The notes beneath the pieces were generated by a model that worked only from the letters and a program-made list of their open reading frames with translations, had not been told where the DNA came from and did not search any database. This document shows, one piece after another, positions 25,763 through 34,711 of a stretch of 64,000 nt of DNA. Each line of letters starts with the position of its first letter. Position 1 is the first letter of the stretch. The translations under genes and the position numbers were made by a program. This DNA is from Streptomyces flavofungini (lineage in GTDB: Bacteria; Actinomycetota; Actinomycetes; Streptomycetales; Streptomycetaceae), in NCBI RefSeq assembly GCF_014650815.1, contig NZ_BMVR01000011.1:1-64000 (forward strand), in the 5' to 3' direction.

Positions 25763-26629
25763 ATGTCCACGAGCACGAGCACGCCGACCACGATCACGAC
25801 CGCAGCCACAGCCACAGCCACAGCCACAGCCACGAAGCACTACGCCCGCACGACGACAGGCGTGGGCCCCGCCCTGCTCCTGGCCCACGGCGCGGGCGGC
25901 TCGGTCGCCGCCAACTACGGCCCGATCCTCCCGGCCCTCGCGGCCACGCACCGGGCCATCGCCGTGGACTACCCGGGCACCGGGGCCACCCCTGCGGCCG
26001 AGGCCCCGCTGACCCTGGACGCCCTGGCGGACGAGCTGGTGGCGGCGGCCGACGCGGAGGGGGCGGAGACGTTCGCGCTCGCGGGGTACTCCCTGGGCAC
26101 GGCGGTGGCCGTGCGGGTGGCGGCCCGGCACCCGTCCCGGGTGACCGCGCTGATCCTGACGGCGCCGTTCGCCCGCCCCGACACCCGGATGAGCCTGGCC
26201 GCCCAGACGTGGCGCCATCTGGCAGCGGCGGGCGACTCGTCCCGCGCGCGGGACGCGCTGGCCCGCTTCGTGCTCCCGCTGGCCCTGAGTCCGGCAGCCC
26301 TGGCCGCCCTGCCCCCGGAGCAGCTCGAAGAGGTCGTGCGGGGCACGGCGGAATCGGCGCCCGCGGGCACCGCGGACCACGTGGACCTGGTGGTCCGCAC
26401 GGACGTGCGCGCCGATCTGGCGGCGGTGACGGCGCCGACGCTGGTGATCGCGACGACCGAGGACCAGCTGGTCCCCCCGGCCCTGCAGTACGAGGTCGCG
26501 GCCGGAATCAGCGGTGCTCAGGTGGCCGGGATAGGCACCGGACACCTGCCCTTCGCCGAGGCCCCGGAGGAGTGGCGGCGGCTGATCGAGGGCTTCCTGT
26601 CGGACGGGACGGGGCAGCCCGGCGAATAG
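25763..26629 (+). CDS. Alpha/beta hydrolase
   Basis: 288 aa. Nucleophile elbow GYSLG with Ser110, oxyanion region LAHGAGGS near residue 40, acid in the ATTEDQLVPP turn, and catalytic His261 in TGHLPFAE. The N-terminal 24 residues are a Ser/Thr/Ala tract coded partly by a hexamer microsatellite at 25804-25833, probably disordered. No signal peptide is visible. Substrate is unknown; the fold suits esters, lactones or amides. It is divergent from the SseB-like gene. Confidence 0.85.
   Translation: MSTSTSTPTTITTAATATATATATKHYARTTTGVGPALLLAHGAGGSVAANYGPILPALAATHRAIAVDYPGTGATPAAEAPLTLDALADELVAAADAEGAETFALAGYSLGTAVAVRVAARHPSRVTALILTAPFARPDTRMSLAAQTWRHLAAAGDSSRARDALARFVLPLALSPAALAALPPEQLEEVVRGTAESAPAGTADHVDLVVRTDVRADLAAVTAPTLVIATTEDQLVPPALQYEVAAGISGAQVAGIGTGHLPFAEAPEEWRRLIEGFLSDGTGQPGE
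25804..25833 (+). repeat. (AGCCAC)5 microsatellite in the hydrolase gene
   Basis: Five perfect 6-bp units code for alternating Ala-Thr near the N-terminus. Copy-number change stays in frame. Confidence 0.9.
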
Positions 26630-26667
26630 ACCCTGCTCACACTTGGGCCATCAGGGGTTGCCCCTTA

Positions 26668-26681
26668 TTACCGACGGGTAG
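26668..26681. promoter_or_regulatory. Operator-like dyad upstream of the acyl-CoA dehydrogenase gene
   Basis: TTACC-GACG-GGTAG, 80 bp before ATG 26761. It overlaps a possible promoter (TTGCCC at 26659, TAGCAT at 26680). A TetR- or FadR-type fatty-acid repressor site is plausible. Confidence 0.35.
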
Positions 26682-26760
26682 CATCATGGTCAACGACTAG
26701 CTACTTACTGGTACGCCTACGAGGATTCCAGCCTCCCAAGCCACTTACGGAGCCGTCGCC

Positions 26761-28587
26761 ATGGGGCACTACAAGTCGAATCTCCGCGACATCGAGTTCA
26801 ACCTCTTCGAGGTGCTCGGCCGCGACAAGCTGTACGGCAGCGGCCCGTTCGCGGAGATGGACGTCGAGACCGCCAAGAGCATCCTCAGCGAGCTGTGCCG
26901 CCTCGCGGAGAACGAGCTCGCCGAGTCCTACGAGGACGCCGACCGCAACCCGCCGGTGTTCGACCCGGAGACCAACACCGCCCCGGTCCCGGCCTCCTTC
27001 AAGAAGAGCTACCAGGCCTTCATGGACTCCGAGTACTGGCGCCTCGGCCTGCCCGAGGAGATCGGCGGCACCACCGCGCCCCGCTCCCTCATCTGGGCCT
27101 ACGCGGAGCTGCTGCTCGGCGCCAACCCGGCAGTCTGGATGTACTCCTCGGGCCCGGCGTTCGCCGGCATCCTCTTCGAGGAGGGCAACGAGGCGCAGAA
27201 GAAGATCGCCGAGATCGCCGTGGAGAAGCAGTGGGGATCCACGATGGTCCTCACCGAGCCGGACGCCGGTTCGGACGTGGGCGCGGGCCGCACCAAGGCC
27301 GTGCAGCAGGCGGACGGCTCCTGGCACATCGAGGGCGTGAAGCGCTTCATCACGTCCGGTGAGCACGACATGTCGGAGAACATCCTCCACTACGTCCTCG
27401 CCCGCCCCGAGGGCCACGGCCCCGGCACCAAGGGCCTGTCCCTCTTCCTCGTGCCGAAGTACGAGTTCGACTGGGAGACCGGCGAGCTGGGCGCCCGCAA
27501 CGGCGCCTACGCGACCAACGTCGAGCACAAGATGGGCCTGAAGGCGTCCAACACCTGCGAGATGACGTTCGGCGACCAGCACCCCGCCAAGGGCTGGCTG
27601 ATCGGCGACAAGCACGACGGCATCCGCCAGATGTTCCGCATCATCGAGTTCGCCCGCATGATGGTCGGCACGAAGGCGATCTCGACGCTCTCCACGGGCT
27701 ACCTGAACGCCCTCGAGTACGCCAAGGAGCGCGTCCAGGGCCCCGACCTCGCCCAGTTCATGGACAAGGCCGCGCCGAAGGTCACGATCACTCACCACCC
27801 GGACGTGCGCCGCTCCCTGATGACGCAGAAGGCGTACGCGGAGGGCATGCGCGCCCTCGTCCTGCACACCGCCGCCGTCCAGGACGAGATCGCGGTCAAG
27901 GAGGCCAACGAGGAGGACGCCACCGCCCTGCACGCCCTCAACGACCTGCTCCTGCCGATCGTGAAGGGCTACGGCTCGGAGAAGGCCTACGAGCAGCTCG
28001 CCCAGTCGCTCCAGACGTTCGGCGGCTCCGGGTACCTGCAGGAGTACCCGATCGAGCAGTACATCCGCGACGCCAAGATCGACACCCTCTACGAGGGCAC
28101 CACCGCGATCCAGGGCCAGGACTTCTTCTTCCGGAAGATCGTCCGGAACCAGGGTGCCGCGTTGAACGGTCTCGCCGAGGACATCAAGAAGTTCCTCGCC
28201 GTCGGCACCGGCGGCGAGGAGCTCGCCGGGGCGCGCGCGGAGCTGGCCAAGGCGGCCGTCGAGCTGGAGGCCATGGTCGGCGTCATGCTGACCGACCTCG
28301 CGGCCACGGAGCAGGACGTCAAGGCCATCTACAAGGTCGGCCTCAACACCACCCGCCTCCTGCTCGCCTCCGGCGACGTCGTCGTCGGCTACCTGCTCCT
28401 GCGGGGTGCCGCCGTCGCCGCCGAGAAGCTGGAGACCGCCCCGGCGAAGGACCAGCCCTTCTACCAGGGCAAGATCGCCGCAGCCAAGTTCTTCGCCACG
28501 AACGTCCTCCCGGACGTGGCCAAGGAGCGCACCCTCGCCGAGTCCGTGACCCTCGACCTCATGGACCTCGACGAGGCGGCCTTCTAA
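26761..28587 (+). CDS. Acyl-CoA dehydrogenase, long form with C-terminal extension
   Basis: 608 aa, about 200 longer than short-chain enzymes. It catalyses the FAD-dependent first oxidation of acyl-CoA beta-oxidation. It contains MVLTEPDAGSDVGAGRTKA (FAD/substrate loop), LQTFGGSGYLQEYPIEQYIRDAKI and the catalytic base Glu445 in YEGTTAIQGQDFF. The C-terminal 130 residues are the acyl-CoA dehydrogenase C-terminal extension seen in long FadE types. GGAG at 26749-26752 supports ATG 26761. It is monocistronic, with a strong hairpin after the stop. Confidence 0.92.
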   Translation: MGHYKSNLRDIEFNLFEVLGRDKLYGSGPFAEMDVETAKSILSELCRLAENELAESYEDADRNPPVFDPETNTAPVPASFKKSYQAFMDSEYWRLGLPEEIGGTTAPRSLIWAYAELLLGANPAVWMYSSGPAFAGILFEEGNEAQKKIAEIAVEKQWGSTMVLTEPDAGSDVGAGRTKAVQQADGSWHIEGVKRFITSGEHDMSENILHYVLARPEGHGPGTKGLSLFLVPKYEFDWETGELGARNGAYATNVEHKMGLKASNTCEMTFGDQHPAKGWLIGDKHDGIRQMFRIIEFARMMVGTKAISTLSTGYLNALEYAKERVQGPDLAQFMDKAAPKVTITHHPDVRRSLMTQKAYAEGMRALVLHTAAVQDEIAVKEANEEDATALHALNDLLLPIVKGYGSEKAYEQLAQSLQTFGGSGYLQEYPIEQYIRDAKIDTLYEGTTAIQGQDFFFRKIVRNQGAALNGLAEDIKKFLAVGTGGEELAGARAELAKAAVELEAMVGVMLTDLAATEQDVKAIYKVGLNTTRLLLASGDVVVGYLLLRGAAVAAEKLETAPAKDQPFYQGKIAAAKFFATNVLPDVAKERTLAESVTLDLMDLDEAAF

Positions 28588-28600
28588 CCCCCGCCTCCCC

Positions 28601-28631
28601 GTGGCCCGCCCCCACCCCGGGGGCGGGCCAC
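28601..28631. terminator. Hairpin downstream of the acyl-CoA dehydrogenase gene
   Basis: A perfect 13-bp stem (28601-28613 with 28619-28631) with loop ACCCC, 13 bp past the stop. Confidence 0.85.
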
Positions 28632-28682
28632 GACCATTCCCGACCGGAGCAGCCGCAGCCGCAGCCGCCGACGGTGGGACGG

Positions 28683-28769
28683 CCTCACAAGCGGCGTCCA
28701 CCGCGCTGTGGCCTCACAAGCGGCGTCCACCGCGCTGTGGCCTCACAAGGGGCGTCCACCGCGCTGGGC
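28683..28769. repeat. 3 x 29-bp tandem repeat in a gene-free region
   Basis: Units at 28683-28711, 28712-28740 and 28741-28769 begin CCTCACAAGCGGCGTCCACC; the third differs slightly. They lie in the 378-bp gap 28588-28965, which has no gene I can support. A diverged version of the segment CCGCCGACGGTGGG plus the following CACAAGCGGCG recurs at about 28819-28850. Confidence 0.9.
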
Positions 28770-28785
28770 GGCAGAGACGGGCGGG

Positions 28786-28898
28786 CGGGTGGGAAGAATC
28801 CACCCGCGGCGGGGCGGCCGCCGACGGTGGGGAAGCCCCACAGGCGGCGCCCGCTCGGCGTCCCACCAGAAGCGGGTGGGCGAGTGGGAAGGATCCAC
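28786..28898. repeat. Cluster of related hairpins
   Basis: CGGGTGG-GAAGAAT-CCACCCG (28786-28806), GTGGGG-AAG-CCCCAC (28827-28841) and GTGG-GAAGGAT-CCAC (28884-28898). Two share the loop GAAGRAT. They continue the repeat region up to the promoter of the aminopeptidase gene. Confidence 0.6.
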
Positions 28899-28965
28899 CG
28901 CGGTAGCGGTGGGACCGGAAACCGCCCCCAGCCCCCCGCAGAGTCCCCCTGACTAAGGTGACGCC

Positions 28966-30270
28966 ATGAGCACACGCGCCCGCTTCGACCGCGGCCACAC
29001 CGACGACCTCCTCACCTTCCTGGCGGCAAGCCCCTCGCCGTACCACGCCGTGGCGAGCGCCGCCGAACGCCTGGAGAAGGCCGGCTTCCGCCAGGTCGGC
29101 GAGACCGACGCCTGGGACGGCTCGACCGGCGGCAAGTACGTGCTGCGGGGCGGCGCGATCGTGGCGTGGTTCGTGCCGGAGAACGCCGAGCCGCACACCC
29201 CGTACCGCGTCATCGGCGCGCACACCGACTCCCCGAACCTGCGCGTGAAGCCCCTGCCGGACACCGGCGCGCACGGCTGGCGCCAGGTGGCCGTGGAGAT
29301 CTACGGCGGCCCGCTGCTCAACTCCTGGCTGGACCGCGACCTGGGCCTGGCGGGCCGCCTGTCCCTGCGGGACGGAACGTCACGCCTGGTCAACATCGAC
29401 CGCGCGCTGCTCCGCGTACCCCAACTGGCCATCCACATGGACCGTTCGGTGCACACGGACGGCCTGAAGCTGGACAAGCAGAAGCACATGCAGCCCATCT
29501 GGGGCCTCGGCGACGACGTCCGCGAGGGCGACCTGATCCGCTTCGTCGAGGAGGAGTGCGGGCTCGTCCCCGGCGAGGTGACGGGCTGGGACCTGATGAC
29601 GCACTCCATCGAGCCGCCCGCGTACCTGGGCCGCGACCGCGACCTGCTCGCGGGCCCCCGCATGGACAACCTGCTTTCGGTGCACGCCTGTACGGCGGCC
29701 CTCGCCGCGGCCGCCTCCGCGTCCGACGCGCACGCGCTGCCGTACATCCCCGTACTCGCCGCCTTCGACCACGAGGAGAACGGCTCCCAGTCCGACACGG
29801 GCGCCGACGGCCCGCTGCTCGGCACGGTCCTGGAGCGTTCGGTGTTCGCGCGCGGCGGTACGTACGAGGACAAGGCGCGGGCCTTCGCGGGCACCGTCTG
29901 CCTGTCGTCCGACACCGGCCACGCCGTCCACCCCAACTACGCCGAGCGGCACGACCCGACGCACCACCCGCGCGCCAACCGCGGCCCGATCCTGAAGGTC
30001 AACGTCAACAACCGGTACGCCACGGACGGCGGCGGCCGTGCCGTGTTCGCCGCCGCCTGCGAGAAGGCGGGCGTGCCGTTCCAGGCGTTCGTCTCCAACA
30101 ACTCGATGCCCTGCGGCACGACGATCGGCCCGATCACGGCGGCGCGGCACGGCATCAAGACGGTCGACATCGGGGTGGCGATCCTGTCGATGCACAGCGC
30201 GCGCGAGCTGTGCGGGGCGGACGACCCGCACATGCTGGCGGACGCGCTGCTCGCGTTCCTGGAGGGCTGA
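28966..30270 (+). CDS. apeB: M18 family (aspartyl) aminopeptidase
   Basis: 434 aa, cytoplasmic di-zinc aminopeptidase that removes acidic N-terminal residues. Metal ligands are in GAHTDSPNLRVKP (His86, with Asp88 nearby), AAFDHEENGSQSDTGADGPLL (paired Glu) and ILSMHSARELCG near the C-terminus; HMDRSVHTDG is also conserved. The length is normal for M18, which works as a tetrahedral dodecamer. The ORF begins just after a hairpin-rich repeat region. apeB is the name I recall for Streptomyces orthologues. Confidence 0.9.
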   Translation: MSTRARFDRGHTDDLLTFLAASPSPYHAVASAAERLEKAGFRQVGETDAWDGSTGGKYVLRGGAIVAWFVPENAEPHTPYRVIGAHTDSPNLRVKPLPDTGAHGWRQVAVEIYGGPLLNSWLDRDLGLAGRLSLRDGTSRLVNIDRALLRVPQLAIHMDRSVHTDGLKLDKQKHMQPIWGLGDDVREGDLIRFVEEECGLVPGEVTGWDLMTHSIEPPAYLGRDRDLLAGPRMDNLLSVHACTAALAAAASASDAHALPYIPVLAAFDHEENGSQSDTGADGPLLGTVLERSVFARGGTYEDKARAFAGTVCLSSDTGHAVHPNYAERHDPTHHPRANRGPILKVNVNNRYATDGGGRAVFAAACEKAGVPFQAFVSNNSMPCGTTIGPITAARHGIKTVDIGVAILSMHSARELCGADDPHMLADALLAFLEG

Positions 30271-30321
30271 ACCGGCCGGTCGCCGGGGGGATATCGCCTG
30301 TTTCGGGGTACTCATGGGCGC

Positions 30322-30822
30322 ATGAGACTTCTCGTACGCGACCGGCTGTTCGGCATCGGCGACGACTACTGGATCGAGGACGACCAGGGCCGGAAGGTCT
30401 TCCTCGTCGACGGCAAGGCGATGCGGCTGCGGGAGACCTTCGAGCTGAAGGACATGCAGGGGCGGGTCCTCGTCGTCATCCGGACGAAGATGCTGGCGCT
30501 GCGCGACACGATGCTCATCGAGCGCGGCGGCGAGCCCCTCGCCACGGTCAAGCGCAAGCGCCTGTCCCTCCTGCGCAACCACTACCGCGTCACCCTCGCC
30601 GACGGCAGCACCGAACTGGACGTCAGCGGCAAGATCCTCGACCGGGAGTTCGCCGTCGAGTACGACGGCGAACTCCTCGCCGACATCTCGCGCCGCTGGT
30701 TCCGCGTCCGCGACACATACGGCGTCCACATCACCCGCGAGGACGCCGACCCCGCCCTGCTCCTGGCCATCACGGTCTGCGTCATCCGCCTGGCGGAGAA
30801 GGAACGGGGCGCCACCGACTAG
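30322..30822 (+). CDS. LURP-one-related (tubby/scramblase-like) protein
   Basis: 166 aa. A beta-barrel pattern of repeated short strands with a hydrophobic helix near the end (PALLLAITVCVIRLAEKE). LLVRDRLFGIGDDYWIEDDQGRKVFLVDGKAMRLRETFELKD is the LURP-one-related signature, related to tubby and phospholipid scramblases. Bacterial function is unknown; lipid or membrane association is likely. It starts 51 bp after apeB on the same strand and is convergent with the nitrilase gene 11 bp away. Confidence 0.85.
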   Translation: MRLLVRDRLFGIGDDYWIEDDQGRKVFLVDGKAMRLRETFELKDMQGRVLVVIRTKMLALRDTMLIERGGEPLATVKRKRLSLLRNHYRVTLADGSTELDVSGKILDREFAVEYDGELLADISRRWFRVRDTYGVHITREDADPALLLAITVCVIRLAEKERGATD

Positions 30823-30833
30823 TGGTTCCCCCG

Positions 30834-31622
30834 CTACGACAGCCTGCGGTCCTTCAGCGCCGGGAACTGCTCCCGGGTCTCGGCCACCTTGGCCAGGTCC
30901 AGGTCCACCGTGAGGACCTCCTCCTCGGCCCCGGCCGCCTCGGCCAACACCTCGCCCCAAGGGTCGACCACCACACTGGCCCCCGCCTGCGGCACCCCCG
31001 CATGGGTCCCGGCGGTCCCACACGCCAACACGAACACCTGATCCTCCACCGCCCGGGCCCGCGCGAAGAGCGACCAGTGCGCCCGCCGCCGGGCGGGCCA
31101 CCCCGCGGGCACCACGAACACCTCGGCCCCGAGGTCGACAAGCCCCCGGAAGAGCTCGGGGAAGCGCAGGTCGTAGCAGGTGGCGAGGCCCAGCACGGCC
31201 TCGGGCGTACGCGTGGCGACCAGCTCCGTACCCGCGCCCATCAGCACGGCCTCGCCCTTGTCGAAGCCGAACCGGTGGATCTTCCGGTAGGAGGCGGCCA
31301 GCTCCCCTTCGGGGGAGAAGACGAGGGAGGTGTTGTAGAGGGCCCCGTCAGCAGCCCGCTCAGGGATGGACCCGGCGTGCAGCCACACCCCGGCCTCCCG
31401 CGCGGCCTTCGCCATCACCTCGTACGTGGCCCCCTGCAACGGCTCGGCCTCCGCGCCGAAGGACTCGTAGGCGAACGCCCCCGTGGTCCACAGCTCGGGC
31501 AGCACGACCAACCCGGAACGCTCGCGCTCAGCGACCTCGCGCACCAGCGAAGACACGCGCTGCCGACGGGAATTGACTGATTCGTCATCGTCTACGGCGA
31601 TCTGGAGGAGAGAGGCGCGCAC
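30834..31622 (-). CDS. Carbon-nitrogen hydrolase (nitrilase superfamily)
   Basis: 262 aa with the Glu-Lys-Cys triad: Glu43 in LVVLPELW, Lys114 in YRKIHRF and Cys149 in ATCYDLRFPELFR. The FPELFR context and size suit an omega-amidase or deaminated-glutathione amidase type; the substrate is not fixed by sequence. Cytoplasmic. It is divergent from the mycothiol-dependent isomerase gene, and a GTAGGCCTAC palindrome (31654-31663) lies in the shared 135-bp spacer. Confidence 0.88.
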   Translation of the reverse strand: MRASLLQIAVDDDESVNSRRQRVSSLVREVAERERSGLVVLPELWTTGAFAYESFGAEAEPLQGATYEVMAKAAREAGVWLHAGSIPERAADGALYNTSLVFSPEGELAASYRKIHRFGFDKGEAVLMGAGTELVATRTPEAVLGLATCYDLRFPELFRGLVDLGAEVFVVPAGWPARRRAHWSLFARARAVEDQVFVLACGTAGTHAGVPQAGASVVVDPWGEVLAEAAGAEEEVLTVDLDLAKVAETREQFPALKDRRLS

Positions 31623-31757
31623 ACTACCACCGTCCTGGCATTCGAGCCGTCAAGTAGGCCTACGATCGTCACACGAAAGCACTGCCGGGGTGCCAGCGGG
31701 CAGCGTAACTTAGCGTCCCAGACACCCACCGCCCGCGTACGACCGCCGAGGGGTCCC

Positions 31758-32582
31758 GTGAGTCTCCATCCCAGCCTTCAAAACTACGCCGATGCCTGGA
31801 CCCATTCCGTGGAAGCGATATCCGAGCTGGTGTCCCCCCTCACCGAGGGAGAGTGGAACCAGCCGACGCCCTGCCCGGCCTGGTCCGTGCGGGACATCGT
31901 GTCCCATGTCATCGGCCTCGACTGCGAGATGCTCGGCGACCCGCGCCCGATCCACACCCTGCCCCGTGACCTGTACCACGTACAGACCGAGGGCCAGCGC
32001 TACATGGAGATGCAGGTCGACGTCCGCCGGCACCACACGGCGCCCGAGATGACCTCCGAGCTGGAGTACACGATCATCCGCCGCTCCCGGCAGCTGCGGA
32101 ACGAGTCCCGGGAGCCGTCGACGAAGGTTCGCGGCCAGCTCGGCACGGAGCAGACCCTGGAACTGGCCATGCGGATGCGGGCGTTCGACGTGTGGGTGCA
32201 CGAGCAGGACCTGCGCACCGCCCTCCGGAAGCCGGGGAACATCGAGTCCCCGGGGGCGTTCGTCGCCCGTGACCTGCTCCTGCAGGGGCTGCCGAAGGTG
32301 GTCGCGGAGAAGGCGGGCGCCCCGGCGAACTCGGCGGTGGTCTTCGACGTGAGCGGCCCGGTGGAGTTCCTGCGCACGGTGCGCGTCGACGCGGAGGGCA
32401 AGGCGACGGTGGACAGCGCCCCCTCGCTGGGCCCGCTCGCCACCATCGGCATGGACTGGGACACCTACTTCCGGCTGGCCTGCGGGCGGGTGTCGTACGC
32501 GGCCGTCAAGGACCGGGTGAAGGTCGAGGGGGACCTGGAGCTCGGGGACGCGATCCTCGGGGAGTTCGCGGTCACGCCCTAG
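31758..32582 (+). CDS. Mycothiol-dependent maleylpyruvate isomerase family protein
   Basis: 274 aa. N-terminal DinB-like metal domain (MDMPI_N) with PCPAWSVRDIVSHVIGLD (His50 a likely metal ligand) and FDVWVHEQDLR as the other metal-binding segment. The C-terminal domain is SCP2-like (VVFDVSGPVEFLRTVRVD ... SYAAVKDRVKVEGD). Members use the actinobacterial thiol mycothiol for isomerisation or S-transfer; the substrate here is unknown. TACGAT at 31661-31666 could be its -10. Confidence 0.88.
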   Translation: MSLHPSLQNYADAWTHSVEAISELVSPLTEGEWNQPTPCPAWSVRDIVSHVIGLDCEMLGDPRPIHTLPRDLYHVQTEGQRYMEMQVDVRRHHTAPEMTSELEYTIIRRSRQLRNESREPSTKVRGQLGTEQTLELAMRMRAFDVWVHEQDLRTALRKPGNIESPGAFVARDLLLQGLPKVVAEKAGAPANSAVVFDVSGPVEFLRTVRVDAEGKATVDSAPSLGPLATIGMDWDTYFRLACGRVSYAAVKDRVKVEGDLELGDAILGEFAVTP

Positions 32583-32593
32583 CGCGCCGGCCG

Positions 32594-32618
32594 GGGTTCC
32601 GGGGCGGCCCCGGAACCC
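32594..32618. terminator. Bidirectional hairpin between convergent genes
   Basis: A 25-bp near-uninterrupted dyad, GGGTTCCGGGGC and its complement around one central base (practical stem 10-11 bp). It lies between the isomerase and MFS genes. Confidence 0.75.
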
Positions 32619-32661
32619 GGCGGCGCGGCGGGCCCGCGCGCCGCCCACGGGGGCGTGCGGC

Positions 32662-33984
32662 TCACACGGGAACGTGCACCGTCTCCACCCGGCTGGCCAC
32701 GATCCGCTCCCGCTCCCGCCGTGCCGCCCGTGTCCGCAGCCGCAGGATCTGGCTGAGGCCCAGGGCCTCCAGGACGAAGACCGCCGAGAAGGCGATCCGG
32801 TAGTTGTCGCCGGTCGCGTCGAGCAGCACACCGACGGCGAACAACGTCGTCATCGAGGCGATGAAACCACCCATGTTGGTGATGCCGGAAGCCGTCCCCT
32901 GCCGCTCCGGCGGATTCGCGGGCCGCGCGAAGTCGAAGCCGATCATCGACGCCGGACCGCAGGCGCCGAGCACCACGCACAGCACCACGAGCAGCCACAT
33001 CGGCGCGTGCTGACCGGGGTAGGCGAGCGTCGCCGCCCAGACGGCCGCCGTCGCCGCCACCGTGCCGAGCGCCAGCGGCAGCCGCGCCGCGTGGTGCCGG
33101 GCCACGACCTGCCCGAAGACCAGGCCGATCGCCATGTTGGCCAGGACGATCAGCGTCAGCAGGTCCCCCGCCGCGCCGCGGGAAAGACCCTGCGCCTCGA
33201 CCAGGAACGGCAGACCCCACAGGAGCAGGAACACCATCGCCGGGAACTGCGTCGTGAAGTGCACCCACAGGCCGAGGCGGGTGCCGGGCTCCCGCCACGA
33301 CAGCGCGATCTGTTCGCGTACGAAGCCGGGGCCGCCGCCGGGCCGTGCCGCGGGCGGCTCCGGCTCGTGGCCCTCCGGGTGGTCCTTCAGGAACACCGCC
33401 ATCACCACGAGGACGACGACCCCGGCGAGCGAGCTGCCCGCGAACGCCGTGGTCCAGCCGACCTGGTGCAGGAGGCGGGCGAGCACGAGCGTCGACACCA
33501 GGTTGCCCGCCATGCCGACGAGCCCGGCGAGCTGGGCGACCAGCGGGCCGCGTCGGACGGGGAACCAGCGGGTGCCGAGCCGCAGCACGCTGATGAACGT
33601 CATCGCGTCGCCGCAGCCGAGCAGCGCGCGCGAGGCCAGCGCCATGCCGTACGTCGGCGAGAGCGCGAAGCCGAGCTGGCCGAGGGTGAACAGGACCACC
33701 CCGAGGGTCAGGACCTTCTTCGTGCCGAGCCGGTCGACCATCAGGCCGACGGGTATCTGCATGCCCGCGTACACGAGCAGTTGGAGTATCGAGAACGTCG
33801 ACAGGGCGGACGCGTTGACGTGGAAGCGGTCGGCGGCGTCCAGGCCCGCGACGCCGAGCGAGGTGCGGAAGATGACGGCGACGAAGTAGACGGAGACGCC
33901 GACGGACCACACGAGCACGGCCCGCCGTCCGCCCGGCGGGTCCCCGGGCAGCCGGGCAGCCCCGGCCGTCGCACCGGTGGTCAT
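32662..33984 (-). CDS. MFS transporter, 12-segment type
   Basis: 440 aa with about 12 membrane segments. The first loop has the MFS motif GLMVDRLGTKKVLTLGV, and the central cytoplasmic loop is charged (KDHPEGHEPEPPAARPGGG). The pattern resembles nitrate/organic-anion type MFS carriers; the substrate is unknown. ATG 33984 overlaps the GntR stop as ATGA, so the two are translationally coupled and the regulator probably controls this transporter. C-terminal basic tail RTRAARRERERIVASRVETVHVPV. Confidence 0.88.
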   Translation of the reverse strand: MTTGATAGAARLPGDPPGGRRAVLVWSVGVSVYFVAVIFRTSLGVAGLDAADRFHVNASALSTFSILQLLVYAGMQIPVGLMVDRLGTKKVLTLGVVLFTLGQLGFALSPTYGMALASRALLGCGDAMTFISVLRLGTRWFPVRRGPLVAQLAGLVGMAGNLVSTLVLARLLHQVGWTTAFAGSSLAGVVVLVVMAVFLKDHPEGHEPEPPAARPGGGPGFVREQIALSWREPGTRLGLWVHFTTQFPAMVFLLLWGLPFLVEAQGLSRGAAGDLLTLIVLANMAIGLVFGQVVARHHAARLPLALGTVAATAAVWAATLAYPGQHAPMWLLVVLCVVLGACGPASMIGFDFARPANPPERQGTASGITNMGGFIASMTTLFAVGVLLDATGDNYRIAFSAVFVLEALGLSQILRLRTRAARRERERIVASRVETVHVPV

Positions 33985-34664
33985 CGGGCGGCTCCCCGCG
34001 CGAGGTTCTGGAACCAGCCGACGTGCCGCGTGACCACGGCCACCGCCGCCTCGGCGTCCTCGGCCGTGAGCGCCGCGAGGATCTCCTCGTGTTCGGCGAG
34101 GGTCTTGGCGATGCGGTCGGGGTGGGAGTGCATCACGGCGACGCCCATCCGCAGCTGGCGGTCGCGCAGTTGGTCGTAGAGGCGGGAGAGGATGGCGTTG
34201 CCGCCGCCCCGGACGATCTCCGCGTGGAAGCAGCGGTCGGTCGTCGCCGCCGCCGCGAGGTCACCGGCCGCGGCCTGCTCCCGCTGCTGTTCGAGCAGCG
34301 CCGTCAGCCGGTCGATGAGTCCGGGCGGCGCGGGCACCACCTTGCGCACCGAGTGCGTCTCGACGAGCAGCCGGGTCTCGACGACGTCCGCGATCTCCTG
34401 CGCGGAGACCGGCAGGACGAGGGCGCCCTTCTTCGGGTAGAGCCGCAGCAGCCCCTCGACCTCCAGCTTCAGGAGCGCCTCGCGCACCGGCGTCCGGGAG
34501 ACGCCGACGGCCTCGGCCAGCTCGCCCTCGGTGAGGAGGGTGCCGCCCTCGTAGCGGCGCTCCAGGACGCCCTGCTTGACGTGCGCGTAGACGCGTTCTG
34601 CGGCGGGGGGCTGCTTGAGGGAGGACGGGGGCGAGGCCATGGAGGCGGATGGGGCTGCTGGCAT
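33981..34664 (-). CDS. GntR family regulator (FadR/FCD type)
   Basis: 227 aa from ATG 34664. The frame stays open to 34844 through a 23-bp repeat array and should not be counted. Winged helix at about 20-85 (TLLTEGELAEAVGVSRTPVREALLKLEVEGLL). The FCD domain has the usual metal-binding histidines in FHAEIV, EHEEIL and TRHVGW. FCD repressors sense carboxylates or sugar acids. GTATAC at 34687-34692, 23 bp upstream, matches the core of many FCD operators. It is upstream of and coupled to the MFS gene. Confidence 0.88.
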   Translation of the reverse strand: MPAAPSASMASPPSSLKQPPAAERVYAHVKQGVLERRYEGGTLLTEGELAEAVGVSRTPVREALLKLEVEGLLRLYPKKGALVLPVSAQEIADVVETRLLVETHSVRKVVPAPPGLIDRLTALLEQQREQAAAGDLAAAATTDRCFHAEIVRGGGNAILSRLYDQLRDRQLRMGVAVMHSHPDRIAKTLAEHEEILAALTAEDAEAAVAVVTRHVGWFQNLARGAAR

Positions 34665-34711
34665 GCGCACAGCATAGATACAACACGTATACACGGGGAG
34701 CCCGGTCCACG

